Source: Actinomycetes bacterium
GTDB taxonomy: Bacteria > Actinomycetota > Acidimicrobiia > Acidimicrobiales > CADCSY01
Length of the DNA: 20,484 nt
Assembly (NCBI GenBank): GCA_025464025.1
Contig: JAODBP010000185.1
Span: 1-20,484 of the forward strand
Direction: 5' to 3'
Within the stretch, counting starts at the first letter, position 1, and each line of letters starts with the position of its first letter. Shown here piece after piece: positions 7,518 through 13,862 of the stretch. The notes beneath the pieces are model-generated. The model saw nothing but the letters and a program-made list of their open reading frames with translations, was not told where the DNA came from and made no database searches. Made by a program: the position numbers and the translations under genes.

Positions 7518-9170
7518 TCAGGACCGCTTCGGCACGCCGGCAGCGACGCCGGCCCGGTAGCCGCCGAGGGTGGTCCGGGGCCCGAGCTGGACGAACGTGC
7601 CCGGCTTGCCGTTGTAGGCCGACCGGCCCTTCGGGTCCCAGTAGACGACTCGCATGTCCTGGGCCCAGCTGTAGCTGCCGGCAGGGAAGCCCCGGGCGAT
7701 CTGCCCGCTGGCGCCACCCCCGCGCATGCCGTAGGTGCGGACGCCGGCGTCCATGGTGGCGGGCGTGAGGTTCGGCCCCGCGGCCTGGACGAGCGTGGCG
7801 GCCAGGCTCCAGTAGTCCCAGACCTGGAGGGCGGTGGCGAACGGCGGGTCGCCCTTGCCGCCGCCGGCGTGCCACACCCGCGCCACCCGGTCCTTGCCGA
7901 TCGGCTCCTGGCCGGCGAGCGACGACAGACCGAACGCACCGTCGAACGCGCACGGCGAGCCGGTGGTGCACGACGCCCGCCCGTCGAAGCCCTGGCCGGC
8001 GGTGTCGGCGTCGGCGAAGCCCAGCCCGGCGATCACGTTCTCGGGGTAGTAGCCGTTCTGCTCCTCGCCGCCGTAGAGCAGCGTGGCGCTCACCGCGTCG
8101 CACTCGCAGAGCAGCGTCGTCACGCCGGCCTCCTTCAACCGGCGCAGCGCGGTCTGGGCCTGCTGCGGCGCCGAGCTGATGTCCTGCGAGTAGTAGTACT
8201 CGGCGGCCAGGCGCTGGCCGCAGCGGCCGAGCGCCGCCTTCAGTGCCCCGACCGCACCCTGGTTCTGGGGGTCGTTGGCGCTGATCACCCCGAGCTTGCG
8301 GATGGCCCCGTTGGTGTTGCCCGGCCGGTTCACGGCGTGGACGGCGGGCTTGCCCGTGAGGTCGGCGCACCAGAGCTCGCCGAAGGCCTGGTTCGCGGTG
8401 GTGCCGCTCTCCTGGACGTCCCAGTGGTAGGGCGCCCGGGCGCGGGCGAACGAGTCCTGGAAGTGGTAGCCGCCGATGTTGACCACCTGCAGCGCGCTCA
8501 GCTCGTCGAAGCACGCCGAGCACAGGGGACCGTTCCAGATGACGCCGTACGGCTGCTCGGCCTGGACGATGCGCCGGAACTCGTTGCGGAAGCACGCCGG
8601 GTCGGGCGGCACGTTCACGCAGTCGCCCTGCACGACCTTCAGCTCGACCCTGCGACCGTAGAGCTCGTAGTGGTCGTTGATGAACGGCTGGACGACGGCG
8701 GCGAGCTGCTGGAGCTGGGCCGTGGTGACCGAGGCGCCCAGGGCGGTGGCGATGGCGCTGACCGCCGGGTTCTGCTTCGGGTAGTACTGGATGAGCTTGA
8801 TGCTGGTGGCCGTCACGCCCCGGTAGGTCGAACCCCCGTTGTCGCCCGACCAGGCCGGGACGCAGGGCGGGGCGTAGTAGTCGATGGCCGGGTCGAACTG
8901 GCGCCCGGCGACGCAGTGGCTGGTGTCGCCGACGGGCTTCCCGCCGGTCGCGGTGGCGCCGGCGGCCGAGGTGGTCGGCGTGTCGCCCGGCCCGGCGGCC
9001 CCCTCGGCGCCGACGGCCTGCTGGGCGACACCGGGGGTGACCGGCGCGGCGGTCGCCGCCGTCGCGGCCGGGTGCTGGGCCTTCGACGGGAAGGCGGCGA
9101 TCACCACGAGCTGGACGGCGAGGAGACCGAGCAGCGGGGCGTAGCGACGAGCGAGGGACGGCGTCCGCAC
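7518..9170 (-). CDS. ABC transporter substrate-binding protein, tethered, Leu/Ile/Val-binding (type I) family
   Basis: A 550-residue type I periplasmic binding protein, longer than the usual 370-420. It has an N-terminal hydrophobic helix (11-27) after two arginines, with no lipobox cysteine and no convincing cleavage site, followed by a low-complexity Ala/Thr/Gly/Pro linker (about 31-82). The binding domain begins near 86. It contains 12 cysteines (86, 103, 184, 193, 217, 220, 268, 317, 355, 357, 401, 407), far more than typical LivJ/LivK. Family-like segments include SIKLIQYYPKQNP (123-135) and the lobe-2 region from KLGVISANDPQN (292-303). GTG 9168-9170 is the only early start. It is the first gene of the transporter run. 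Tethering by an uncleaved signal anchor is inferred. Confidence 0.88.
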   Translation of the reverse strand: MRTPSLARRYAPLLGLLAVQLVVIAAFPSKAQHPAATAATAAPVTPGVAQQAVGAEGAAGPGDTPTTSAAGATATGGKPVGDTSHCVAGRQFDPAIDYYAPPCVPAWSGDNGGSTYRGVTATSIKLIQYYPKQNPAVSAIATALGASVTTAQLQQLAAVVQPFINDHYELYGRRVELKVVQGDCVNVPPDPACFRNEFRRIVQAEQPYGVIWNGPLCSACFDELSALQVVNIGGYHFQDSFARARAPYHWDVQESGTTANQAFGELWCADLTGKPAVHAVNRPGNTNGAIRKLGVISANDPQNQGAVGALKAALGRCGQRLAAEYYYSQDISSAPQQAQTALRRLKEAGVTTLLCECDAVSATLLYGGEEQNGYYPENVIAGLGFADADTAGQGFDGRASCTTGSPCAFDGAFGLSSLAGQEPIGKDRVARVWHAGGGKGDPPFATALQVWDYWSLAATLVQAAGPNLTPATMDAGVRTYGMRGGGASGQIARGFPAGSYSWAQDMRVVYWDPKGRSAYNGKPGTFVQLGPRTTLGGYRAGVAAGVPKRS

Positions 9171-9179
9171 CCCTCACGG

Positions 9180-9220
9180 TTCGGGTCGCGCCGCGGGGTC
9201 CCCTGCTCCTGCGACCCGAA
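9180..9220. repeat. Perfect 10-bp inverted repeat in the amidase/binding-protein intergenic region
   Basis: TTCGGGTCGC (9180-9189) and GCGACCCGAA (9211-9220) are exact reverse complements separated by 21 bp. The repeat lies between the divergent starts at 9170 and 9265. It could be an operator for a dimeric regulator of the transporter or amidase. It could also form a hairpin in the leader of the transporter mRNA, since a possible minus-strand -10 (TAATTC, 9239-9244) lies upstream of it. Confidence 0.55.
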
Positions 9221-9252
9221 AGATGACCTGGCGAGTCAGAATTACGGCGACG

Positions 9253-9258
9253 TAGCCT
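9253..9258 (+). promoter_or_regulatory. Candidate -10 box for the amidase (leaderless)
   Basis: TAGCCT fits TANNNT and ends 6 nt before the GTG start at 9265, which places the expected transcription start at or next to the start codon. No Shine-Dalgarno sequence precedes the GTG. The -35 region is weak. Confidence 0.45.
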
Positions 9259-9264
9259 GCCGCC

Positions 9265-10773
9265 GTGCCCGACACGCCGTGGCAAGGGGATGCCTGTTCG
9301 TTGGTCGACGCCTTCCGGGCCGGGGAGCGCTCACCGGTCGAGGAGGTGGAGGCGACGCTCGCCGCCGTGGAGGCTTCCGACCTCAACGCCTTCGCCCACG
9401 TCGACCCCGAGCGGGCCCGAGCGGCGGCGGCGAGCGCGGACGTGTCGCTCCCGTTCGGCGGCGTGCCCACCGCGGTCAAGGAGCTGGAGCCGGTCACCGG
9501 CTGGCCGTGGACGAACGCCTCGCTCGTGTTCGCCGACCGGGTCGCCGACCACACCTCGCACCACGTGCAGCGCCTGTTCGGCGAGGGCGGTGCCGTGCCC
9601 GTGGGCAGCACGACGGCGAGCGAGCTCGGCGGGCTCAACGTGAGCGTCACCCGCATCCACGGCGTGACCCACAACCCGTGGCGCCACGGGCGGACCACCG
9701 GCGGCTCCTCGGCCGGTTCGGCGGCTGCCGTCGCCGGCGGCCTGCTCACCCTCGCCACCGGCGGCGACGGCGGTGGGTCGATCCGGATCCCCGCCGGCTA
9801 CACCGGGCTGCTCGGGATGAAGGGCACCTACGGCCGCATCCCCCGGAGCCCCGACGCCTTCGTGCGGCCGAGCACGGTGGTCTTCGGCAACCTGTCCCGG
9901 TCGGTCCGCGACGCGGCCCGCTACTACGACGTCTGTGCCGGCGTGCACCCGGCCGACCCGTCGAGCCTTCCGTCGCACGGGCGATGGGAGGCCGAGCTGG
10001 GCACCCACGACCTGCGGGGCCTCCGGGTGGGCGTGCTGCCGTCGCTCGGCGGCGTGCCGCTCGAGCCGGGCGTCGAGGAGCGGGTCCGGGCCGCGGCCGA
10101 CGCCCTCGTCGCCCGCAACGGGATGGTCCCGGTCGACCTCCGGCTCGACCTCCCCAACCTGGCGGCCACGTGGATGGTCGGGAACCTCGCCACCGTGGTC
10201 GCCGAGCTGGAGGGGGCGTGGCCGCGGAGGGCCGCCGACCTCACCGCCGAGATCGCCATCGGCCTGCGCATCTCGCAGGCGCTCTACAACCTCGAGACGG
10301 CCGCTGCCGGGGAAGCCCTCCGGGTGCAGGCCAACGAGGCCATGGCTGCCGCCTTCGACCAGGTCGACCTCATCGTGGCCGCCACCAACCCGGGGCCGGC
10401 GTTCCCGGCCGAGGCGACGACGAGCAGCAGCGAGCGCACGTTCGTCGACCGGCTCCAGGAGAGCGAGGCGGTGAACCTGGTCTTCCGTGGCCTGCTCGGG
10501 GCCGTTCGGGCCGCCGGCGTGGTGGCCCCGAAGCTGCCGGCCGCGCTCCTCGACCAGGTCGGCAAGCGCTTCCCCGCCCTCACCAACATGGGCGGGCTGA
10601 CGATCATCTCCAACGTCTACGGCAACCCGGCGGTCTCCATCCCGGCCGGCACCGTCGACGGGCTCCCGGTGGGGGTGCAGGTGCTGGCCCGGCACCACGC
10701 CGACGCGCTGCTGCTCGACGTCGCCCTCGACGTCGAGCGCCACGAGCCCTGGCCGCTCGTGGCCCCGCGCTAG
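9265..10773 (+). CDS. Amidase signature family hydrolase
   Basis: A 502-residue amidase-signature enzyme, typical length. The Ser-cisSer-Lys triad is visible: Lys72 (VPTAVKE), cis-Ser148 in GGSSAGS (146-152) and nucleophile Ser172 in GGGSIRIPA (169-177). The C-terminal part ends with the family PVGVQVLARHHADALLLDVA segment. It hydrolyses an amide or ester of unknown identity; GatA is unlikely because no gatB or gatC is nearby and the sequence around the core differs. It lacks a signal peptide, so it is cytosolic. It diverges from the Liv-type transporter, suggesting that an imported amide is its substrate (inference). The start GTG 9265 is supported by the -10 box just upstream. Its stop overlaps that of the convergent dioxygenase. 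Confidence 0.92.
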   Translation: MPDTPWQGDACSLVDAFRAGERSPVEEVEATLAAVEASDLNAFAHVDPERARAAAASADVSLPFGGVPTAVKELEPVTGWPWTNASLVFADRVADHTSHHVQRLFGEGGAVPVGSTTASELGGLNVSVTRIHGVTHNPWRHGRTTGGSSAGSAAAVAGGLLTLATGGDGGGSIRIPAGYTGLLGMKGTYGRIPRSPDAFVRPSTVVFGNLSRSVRDAARYYDVCAGVHPADPSSLPSHGRWEAELGTHDLRGLRVGVLPSLGGVPLEPGVEERVRAAADALVARNGMVPVDLRLDLPNLAATWMVGNLATVVAELEGAWPRRAADLTAEIAIGLRISQALYNLETAAAGEALRVQANEAMAAAFDQVDLIVAATNPGPAFPAEATTSSSERTFVDRLQESEAVNLVFRGLLGAVRAAGVVAPKLPAALLDQVGKRFPALTNMGGLTIISNVYGNPAVSIPAGTVDGLPVGVQVLARHHADALLLDVALDVERHEPWPLVAPR

Positions 10774-11639
10774 ACGGGGACGTCGCCCCGGATCGTCACC
10801 CGGTGCAGGGCGCGGTGCTCGTCGCCGTAGTCGTGGATGGCGTGGTGGACGGTCGAGCGGTTGTCCCAGAACACGACGTCGCCCGGCGCCCACCGCTGCC
10901 GGACCTGGTGCTCGGGGGCGGCGATGTGGTCGAAGAGGAGGCGCAGCAGGTGGTCGCTCTCCCGCTTCGACACACCGACGAGCCTGGTGGTGAACGTCGG
11001 GTTCACGAACAGTCCCCGCCGGCCGGACTCGGGGTGGGTGCGCACGACCGGGTGCCGCACCGGTTCGAGCACGGTGAAGCGGCGCCCGTCCCAGGTGCCC
11101 CCGTCCGGGTTGGTGGCGAGGAAGCGGGCGAACGAGGAGGCGCCGTCGTGTTCGGCCTCGAGCCCGTCGACCAGGTGGCGCATCGGTTCGCTCAGGTCGT
11201 CGTAGGCGGACTGGAGGTCGGCGAACGCGGTGTCGCCACCGACCGGGGGGAGGTGCACGGCGGCCAGCACCGAGCCCAGCGGCGGGTTGGGCATGAACGT
11301 CACGTCGGCGTGCCAGTCGTCCTGCTCGTACTCGTCGTTGTAGCGGGGGTCGAGGCGGGAGCGGGTGGCGTCGACGACGAGCACCTCGGGGTGGGCGTCG
11401 TCGAGCGGCGGCATCACGGGGTGGGCGGCGGTGAGCTCGCCGAACTGCCGGGCGAAGGCCACGAGCTGGTCGGGGTCGAGGTGCTGGCCGCGGAACACGA
11501 GCAGCTTCCGGTCGACGAGGGCGGCGCGGACCGCGGCCACGGCGTCGCCGGGGAGGGGCTGGCCGAGGTCGACGCCCTCGACCTCGGAGCCGATGGTGGC
11601 CGTGAGGTGGGTGAGGCCGATCCGGGTCCCGGTGGTCAT
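10770..11639 (-). CDS. TauD/TfdA-family Fe(II)/2-oxoglutarate dioxygenase
   Basis: A 289-residue alpha-ketoglutarate dioxygenase of the TauD/TfdA family. The iron ligands are H110 and D112 (WHADVTF) and the distal His265 in the segment WDNRSTVHH. Arg276 and Arg280 near the C-terminus are placed to bind 2-oxoglutarate. TauD-like features also include VGGDTAFAD (133-141) and HPVVRTHPESG (196-206). The family hydroxylates sulfonates, aryloxy acids, carnitine precursors and related small acids; which one applies here is not evident. ATG 11639 has a TAGGGT box 6 nt upstream and probably makes a leaderless mRNA. It diverges from the amidohydrolase gene and converges on the amidase, sharing a CTAG. 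A second, diverged TauD homologue lies at 15449-16276. Confidence 0.93.
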   Translation of the reverse strand: MTTGTRIGLTHLTATIGSEVEGVDLGQPLPGDAVAAVRAALVDRKLLVFRGQHLDPDQLVAFARQFGELTAAHPVMPPLDDAHPEVLVVDATRSRLDPRYNDEYEQDDWHADVTFMPNPPLGSVLAAVHLPPVGGDTAFADLQSAYDDLSEPMRHLVDGLEAEHDGASSFARFLATNPDGGTWDGRRFTVLEPVRHPVVRTHPESGRRGLFVNPTFTTRLVGVSKRESDHLLRLLFDHIAAPEHQVRQRWAPGDVVFWDNRSTVHHAIHDYGDEHRALHRVTIRGDVPV

Positions 11640-11645
11640 GTCGAA

Positions 11646-11651
11646 ACCCTA
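11646..11651 (-). promoter_or_regulatory. Candidate -10 box for the dioxygenase (leaderless)
   Basis: Read on the minus strand this is TAGGGT, a TANNNT match ending 6 nt before ATG 11639. No ribosome binding site is seen, consistent with leaderless initiation. Confidence 0.45.
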
Positions 11652-11696
11652 CTGAACTGGTGGAGATGGAGGTTCGGCTTCCGCGCCACCGTCGGC

Positions 11697-11702
11697 TAAT
11701 AT
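11697..11702 (+). promoter_or_regulatory. Candidate -10 box for the amidohydrolase
   Basis: TAATAT is a strong -10 match, with TTCGGC (11673-11678) as a weak -35 at 18-bp spacing. The predicted transcription start, near 11709, falls inside the palindrome at 11700-11720, giving a leader of about 33 nt. Confidence 0.55.
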
Positions 11703-11720
11703 CAGAACCTCGTTCTGATA
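11700..11720. promoter_or_regulatory. Perfect 9-3-9 palindrome, probable repressor operator
   Basis: TATCAGAAC (11700-11708) and GTTCTGATA (11712-11720) are exact reverse complements around the spacer CTC. The site overlaps the -10 box and expected start of amidohydrolase transcription, the classic place for repression. Its size and symmetry suit a TetR- or GntR-type dimer. The spacing (GAAC-N3-GTTC) differs by one base from the actinobacterial LexA box (GAAC-N4-GTTC). No regulator gene lies in the window. Confidence 0.75.
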
Positions 11721-11727
11721 ACTCCCC

Positions 11728-11733
11728 CGGAGG
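11728..11733 (+). promoter_or_regulatory. Ribosome binding site of the amidohydrolase
   Basis: CGGAGG with 8 nt spacing to GTG 11742 decides this non-ATG start. It also contrasts with the other divergent promoters here, which lack a Shine-Dalgarno sequence. Confidence 0.7.
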
Positions 11734-11741
11734 CTCCCCAA

Positions 11742-12971
11742 GTGCTTGGTCCCGACGACCACTACATCGTGATCTCCGCCGACACCCACGCCGGCGGCAG
11801 CCACCAGCAGTACCGCGAGTTCCTGGATCCGAAGTACCGCGACGACTTCGACGCCTGGCGGGAGAAGTACAAGAACCCGTTCAAGGACCTGAAGGACACC
11901 GACCTCCGCATCCGCAACTGGGACGACGACAAGCGCGACGGCGACATGAACGCCGACGGCGTGGTCGGCGAGGTCATCTTCCCGAACACGGTGCCGCCGT
12001 TCTTCCCGAACTTCGTGCTGTTCGCCCAGCCGCCCACCCCGGACGAGTACGAGCACCGCCACGCCGGCATCCAAGCCCACAACCGCTGGATGGCCGACTA
12101 CGTGTCGCGCAAGCCCGAGGCCCGCGCCGGCATCGGCCAGATCTTCCTGAACGACGTGGACGACGCCATCGCCGATGTGCAGTGGTGCAAGGAGAACGGC
12201 CTGCGGGGCGGCGTCCTCGTCGGCTCCGTGCCGCCCACGTGCGACTGGATCAAGCCGCTGTACGACCCGTGCTTCGACCCGCTGTGGGCCGTGTGCGAGG
12301 AGCTCGGCGTGCCGGTCAACGCCCACAGCGGCACCGGCGGGCCCGTCTACCAGAAGGCCCCGGCCATGCCGCTGGTGCACTTCCTGGAGATCCCCTTCTA
12401 CTCGCAGCGCCCGCTGGCCTACATGATCCTCGGCGGCGTGTTCGAGCGGTTCCCGAACCTGAAGTTCGTGCTCACCGAGGCCGGCTGCGCCTGGATCCCG
12501 GACATGCTCGCCCACCTCGACGGCCTGATGCAGAGCATCCGGGGCAACAACGTCGGCGAGATGCGCTTCGACGGCGAGCTGGTGCCGCCGCGCGACGCCA
12601 GCGCGTACTTCGCCCAGAGCTGCCACGTGGGCACCAGCCAGCCGACGCCGGCCGACATCAAGGCCGCCCTCGGCCCGGTCGGCATCGAGCGGGTGATGTG
12701 GGGCAGCGACTACCCCCACGAGGAGGGGACCCATCCCTTCACCCGCGAGCACCTGCGCCAGGTCATGGGCCACCTCGAGCCGGCCCAGGTCCAGCAGATC
12801 CTCGCCGGGAACGCGGCCGAGCTCTACGACTTCGACCTGGAGGCCCTGCGCCCGGCGGCCGACAAGTTCGGCCCGACGGTCAAGGAGATCGCCCAGCCGC
12901 TCACCGAGCTCCCGGAGAACCCGAACCAGGCGCTCCAGCGCTCGGCCAAGCAGCTCGCCCAGGCCAGCTGA
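11742..12971 (+). CDS. Amidohydrolase-2 family metal-dependent hydrolase
   Basis: A 409-residue TIM-barrel protein of the amidohydrolase 2 (ACMSD-related) family. Visible hallmarks are D14 and H16 at the first strand (ISADTHAGG), H195 in the strand VNAHSG, E246 (LTEAG), and D323 with H326 in WGSDYPHEEG. The family C-terminal motif GNAAELYDFD is at 356-365. Members decarboxylate or hydrolyse aromatic or cyclic acids using one divalent metal; proteins of this subtype are abundant in actinobacterial catabolic clusters with unknown substrates. The first metal motif is D-T-H instead of HxH, as in many of these homologues. GTG 11742 is supported by a good ribosome binding site. Expression is probably repressor-controlled through the palindrome just upstream. 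Confidence 0.92.
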   Translation: MLGPDDHYIVISADTHAGGSHQQYREFLDPKYRDDFDAWREKYKNPFKDLKDTDLRIRNWDDDKRDGDMNADGVVGEVIFPNTVPPFFPNFVLFAQPPTPDEYEHRHAGIQAHNRWMADYVSRKPEARAGIGQIFLNDVDDAIADVQWCKENGLRGGVLVGSVPPTCDWIKPLYDPCFDPLWAVCEELGVPVNAHSGTGGPVYQKAPAMPLVHFLEIPFYSQRPLAYMILGGVFERFPNLKFVLTEAGCAWIPDMLAHLDGLMQSIRGNNVGEMRFDGELVPPRDASAYFAQSCHVGTSQPTPADIKAALGPVGIERVMWGSDYPHEEGTHPFTREHLRQVMGHLEPAQVQQILAGNAAELYDFDLEALRPAADKFGPTVKEIAQPLTELPENPNQALQRSAKQLAQAS

Positions 12972-12976
12972 TCCCT

Positions 12977-13018
12977 CGACGACGGGGCGGGAGGCGGCGG
13001 CCTCCCGCCCCGTCGTCG
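12977..13018. terminator. Strong bidirectional hairpin terminator
   Basis: Two 18-nt arms (12977-12994 and 13001-13018) are perfectly complementary; one more C-G pair closes a GGCG tetraloop. The hairpin begins 5 nt after the amidohydrolase stop and lies before the end of the minus-strand gene at 13035, so it can serve both convergent units. It has no T-tract, as is common for high-GC actinobacterial terminators. Confidence 0.8.
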
Positions 13019-13034
13019 CGCCCGGGGCCGGGCC

Positions 13035-13172
13035 TCAGGCCGGCACGACGTGGAGGCCGACGGCGATCACCTGGCGGAGGGCCCACGTGCCCACCACGTA
13101 GGTGAGGGTGGCGCCCACGGCGGAGAGGGCCAGGCCGAGCGTGAGGCGGGTGAGGTACTGGAGCGGTGCCAT
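13035..13172 (-). CDS. Small hydrophobic membrane protein (45 residues)
   Basis: A short ORF from ATG 13170-13172 to TGA at 13035. The protein starts MAPLQYLTRL and is almost wholly hydrophobic: one long or two short membrane segments (about 8-30 and 34-43), with Arg9 and Arg35 as the only charged residues besides His41. A G-rich stretch directly upstream may serve as a weak ribosome binding site. It follows the EAL-like gene by 36 nt in the same direction, so the two may form an operon. I do not recognise a family. It is supported by clean reading, codon-position GC bias and its fit between the terminator and the upstream gene; without homologues it remains a prediction. Confidence 0.5.
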   Translation of the reverse strand: MAPLQYLTRLTLGLALSAVGATLTYVVGTWALRQVIAVGLHVVPA

Positions 13173-13208
13173 GCCCCCATCATGAGGAGGGGGTGTGACA
13201 GTGACCCG

Positions 13209-13730
13209 TCAGCCCCGGGAGGCCAGCGCCGTCTCCTCCTCGGCCAGGTGGGCCAGGACGGCGTCGATGCCGGTGAGGGGAGCGGAGAGCTGGGCGCCCT
13301 GCACCGCGGTGGCGCCGACGTTGCGGGCGTCGGCCAGCAGCTCGGGGCTGTCGACGTCGGTCACGATGACCTTCCCGCACACGGCGAGGCCGAGGGCCAC
13401 GGCCGGGCCGAGCGCCCGGCGCTGGACCGACACCTTGACCGCGGCGGGGTGGACGTCGACGAGCGCGTCGAGGTCGATGGCGCTGGTGCCCAGGCCGGCG
13501 ACGACGACCCGGACGCCCCGCTCGGCGAGGGCGCGGCCCAGCGAGGGCAGCTTGGCCACCGGGACCTCGACGGTGACCAGCCCGGGTTCCAGGGCGGCCA
13601 CCTCGGCGGCGTCGAGGGGGACGGTGAGCCAGAGGTCGGGCCGTCCCTCCTGCCAGCGGCGGGCCCAGCCCACGGCCTCGGTGACGCCGCCCGACACGAG
13701 GTCGAAGCCGACGGTGAGCCCGGTGCGCAT
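13209..13730 (-). CDS. Degenerate EAL-domain-like protein
   Basis: A 173-residue protein whose order of segments matches the later two thirds of an EAL (cyclic-di-GMP phosphodiesterase) domain. WARRWQEGRPDLWLTVPLD (22-40) corresponds to the VNLS strand, VTVEVPV (52-58) to LxLEITE, and RVVVAGLGTSAIDLDAL (74-90) to DDFGTGYSSLxxL. VKVS (98-101) corresponds to LKID, VIVTDVDS (121-128) to VVAEGVET, and AVQGAQLSAPL (142-152) to the final QGYLFSRPL. The ExLxR start is absent, and the metal-binding Asn, Glu and Asp pair are replaced, so catalysis is not expected. It may bind a ligand or protein. ATG 13730 is preferred; TTG 13745 would add five residues. Divergent from pncB. Confidence 0.65.
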   Translation of the reverse strand: MRTGLTVGFDLVSGGVTEAVGWARRWQEGRPDLWLTVPLDAAEVAALEPGLVTVEVPVAKLPSLGRALAERGVRVVVAGLGTSAIDLDALVDVHPAAVKVSVQRRALGPAVALGLAVCGKVIVTDVDSPELLADARNVGATAVQGAQLSAPLTGIDAVLAHLAEEETALASRG

Positions 13731-13862
13731 GCTGCAGACCGGCAAGAGGCGGGGACCGTGCGATGACGTGCACCCTGCCTACCCCTTCGGAGCACCTGCG
13801 CAAAAGGGCACATTCGTGCCATCGACGTTCCGATCGGTCAGCCGGGGTAGATCGGCACGGGC
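13731..13862. promoter_or_regulatory. Divergent intergenic region upstream of pncB and the EAL-like gene
   Basis: The longest gene-free stretch in the window (132 bp). TAGATC (13848-13853) is a possible -10, 9 nt before the pncB ATG, with no clear -35. Two small symmetric sites are present: GGCAC and GTGCC around a 4-bp centre (13807-13820), and the 8-bp palindrome CCGATCGG (13830-13837). Either could bind a regulator of NAD salvage, but both are short enough to be chance in high-GC DNA. Confidence 0.3.

Noticed and set aside
4079..7560. Long plus-strand open frames opposite the transporter genes
   Set aside because: They are low-complexity Gly/Asp/Glu/Arg/Pro shadows caused by GC bias opposite genes with full ABC motifs.
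9265..10773. GatA subunit of aspartyl/glutamyl-tRNA amidotransferase
   Set aside because: The amidase triad is shared, but gatB and gatC are absent and the context is catabolic.
11700..11720. LexA SOS box or KstR operator
   Set aside because: Arms recall both, but the 3-bp spacer fits neither GAAC-N4-GTTC nor the known KstR symmetry, and the regulated gene is not an SOS gene.
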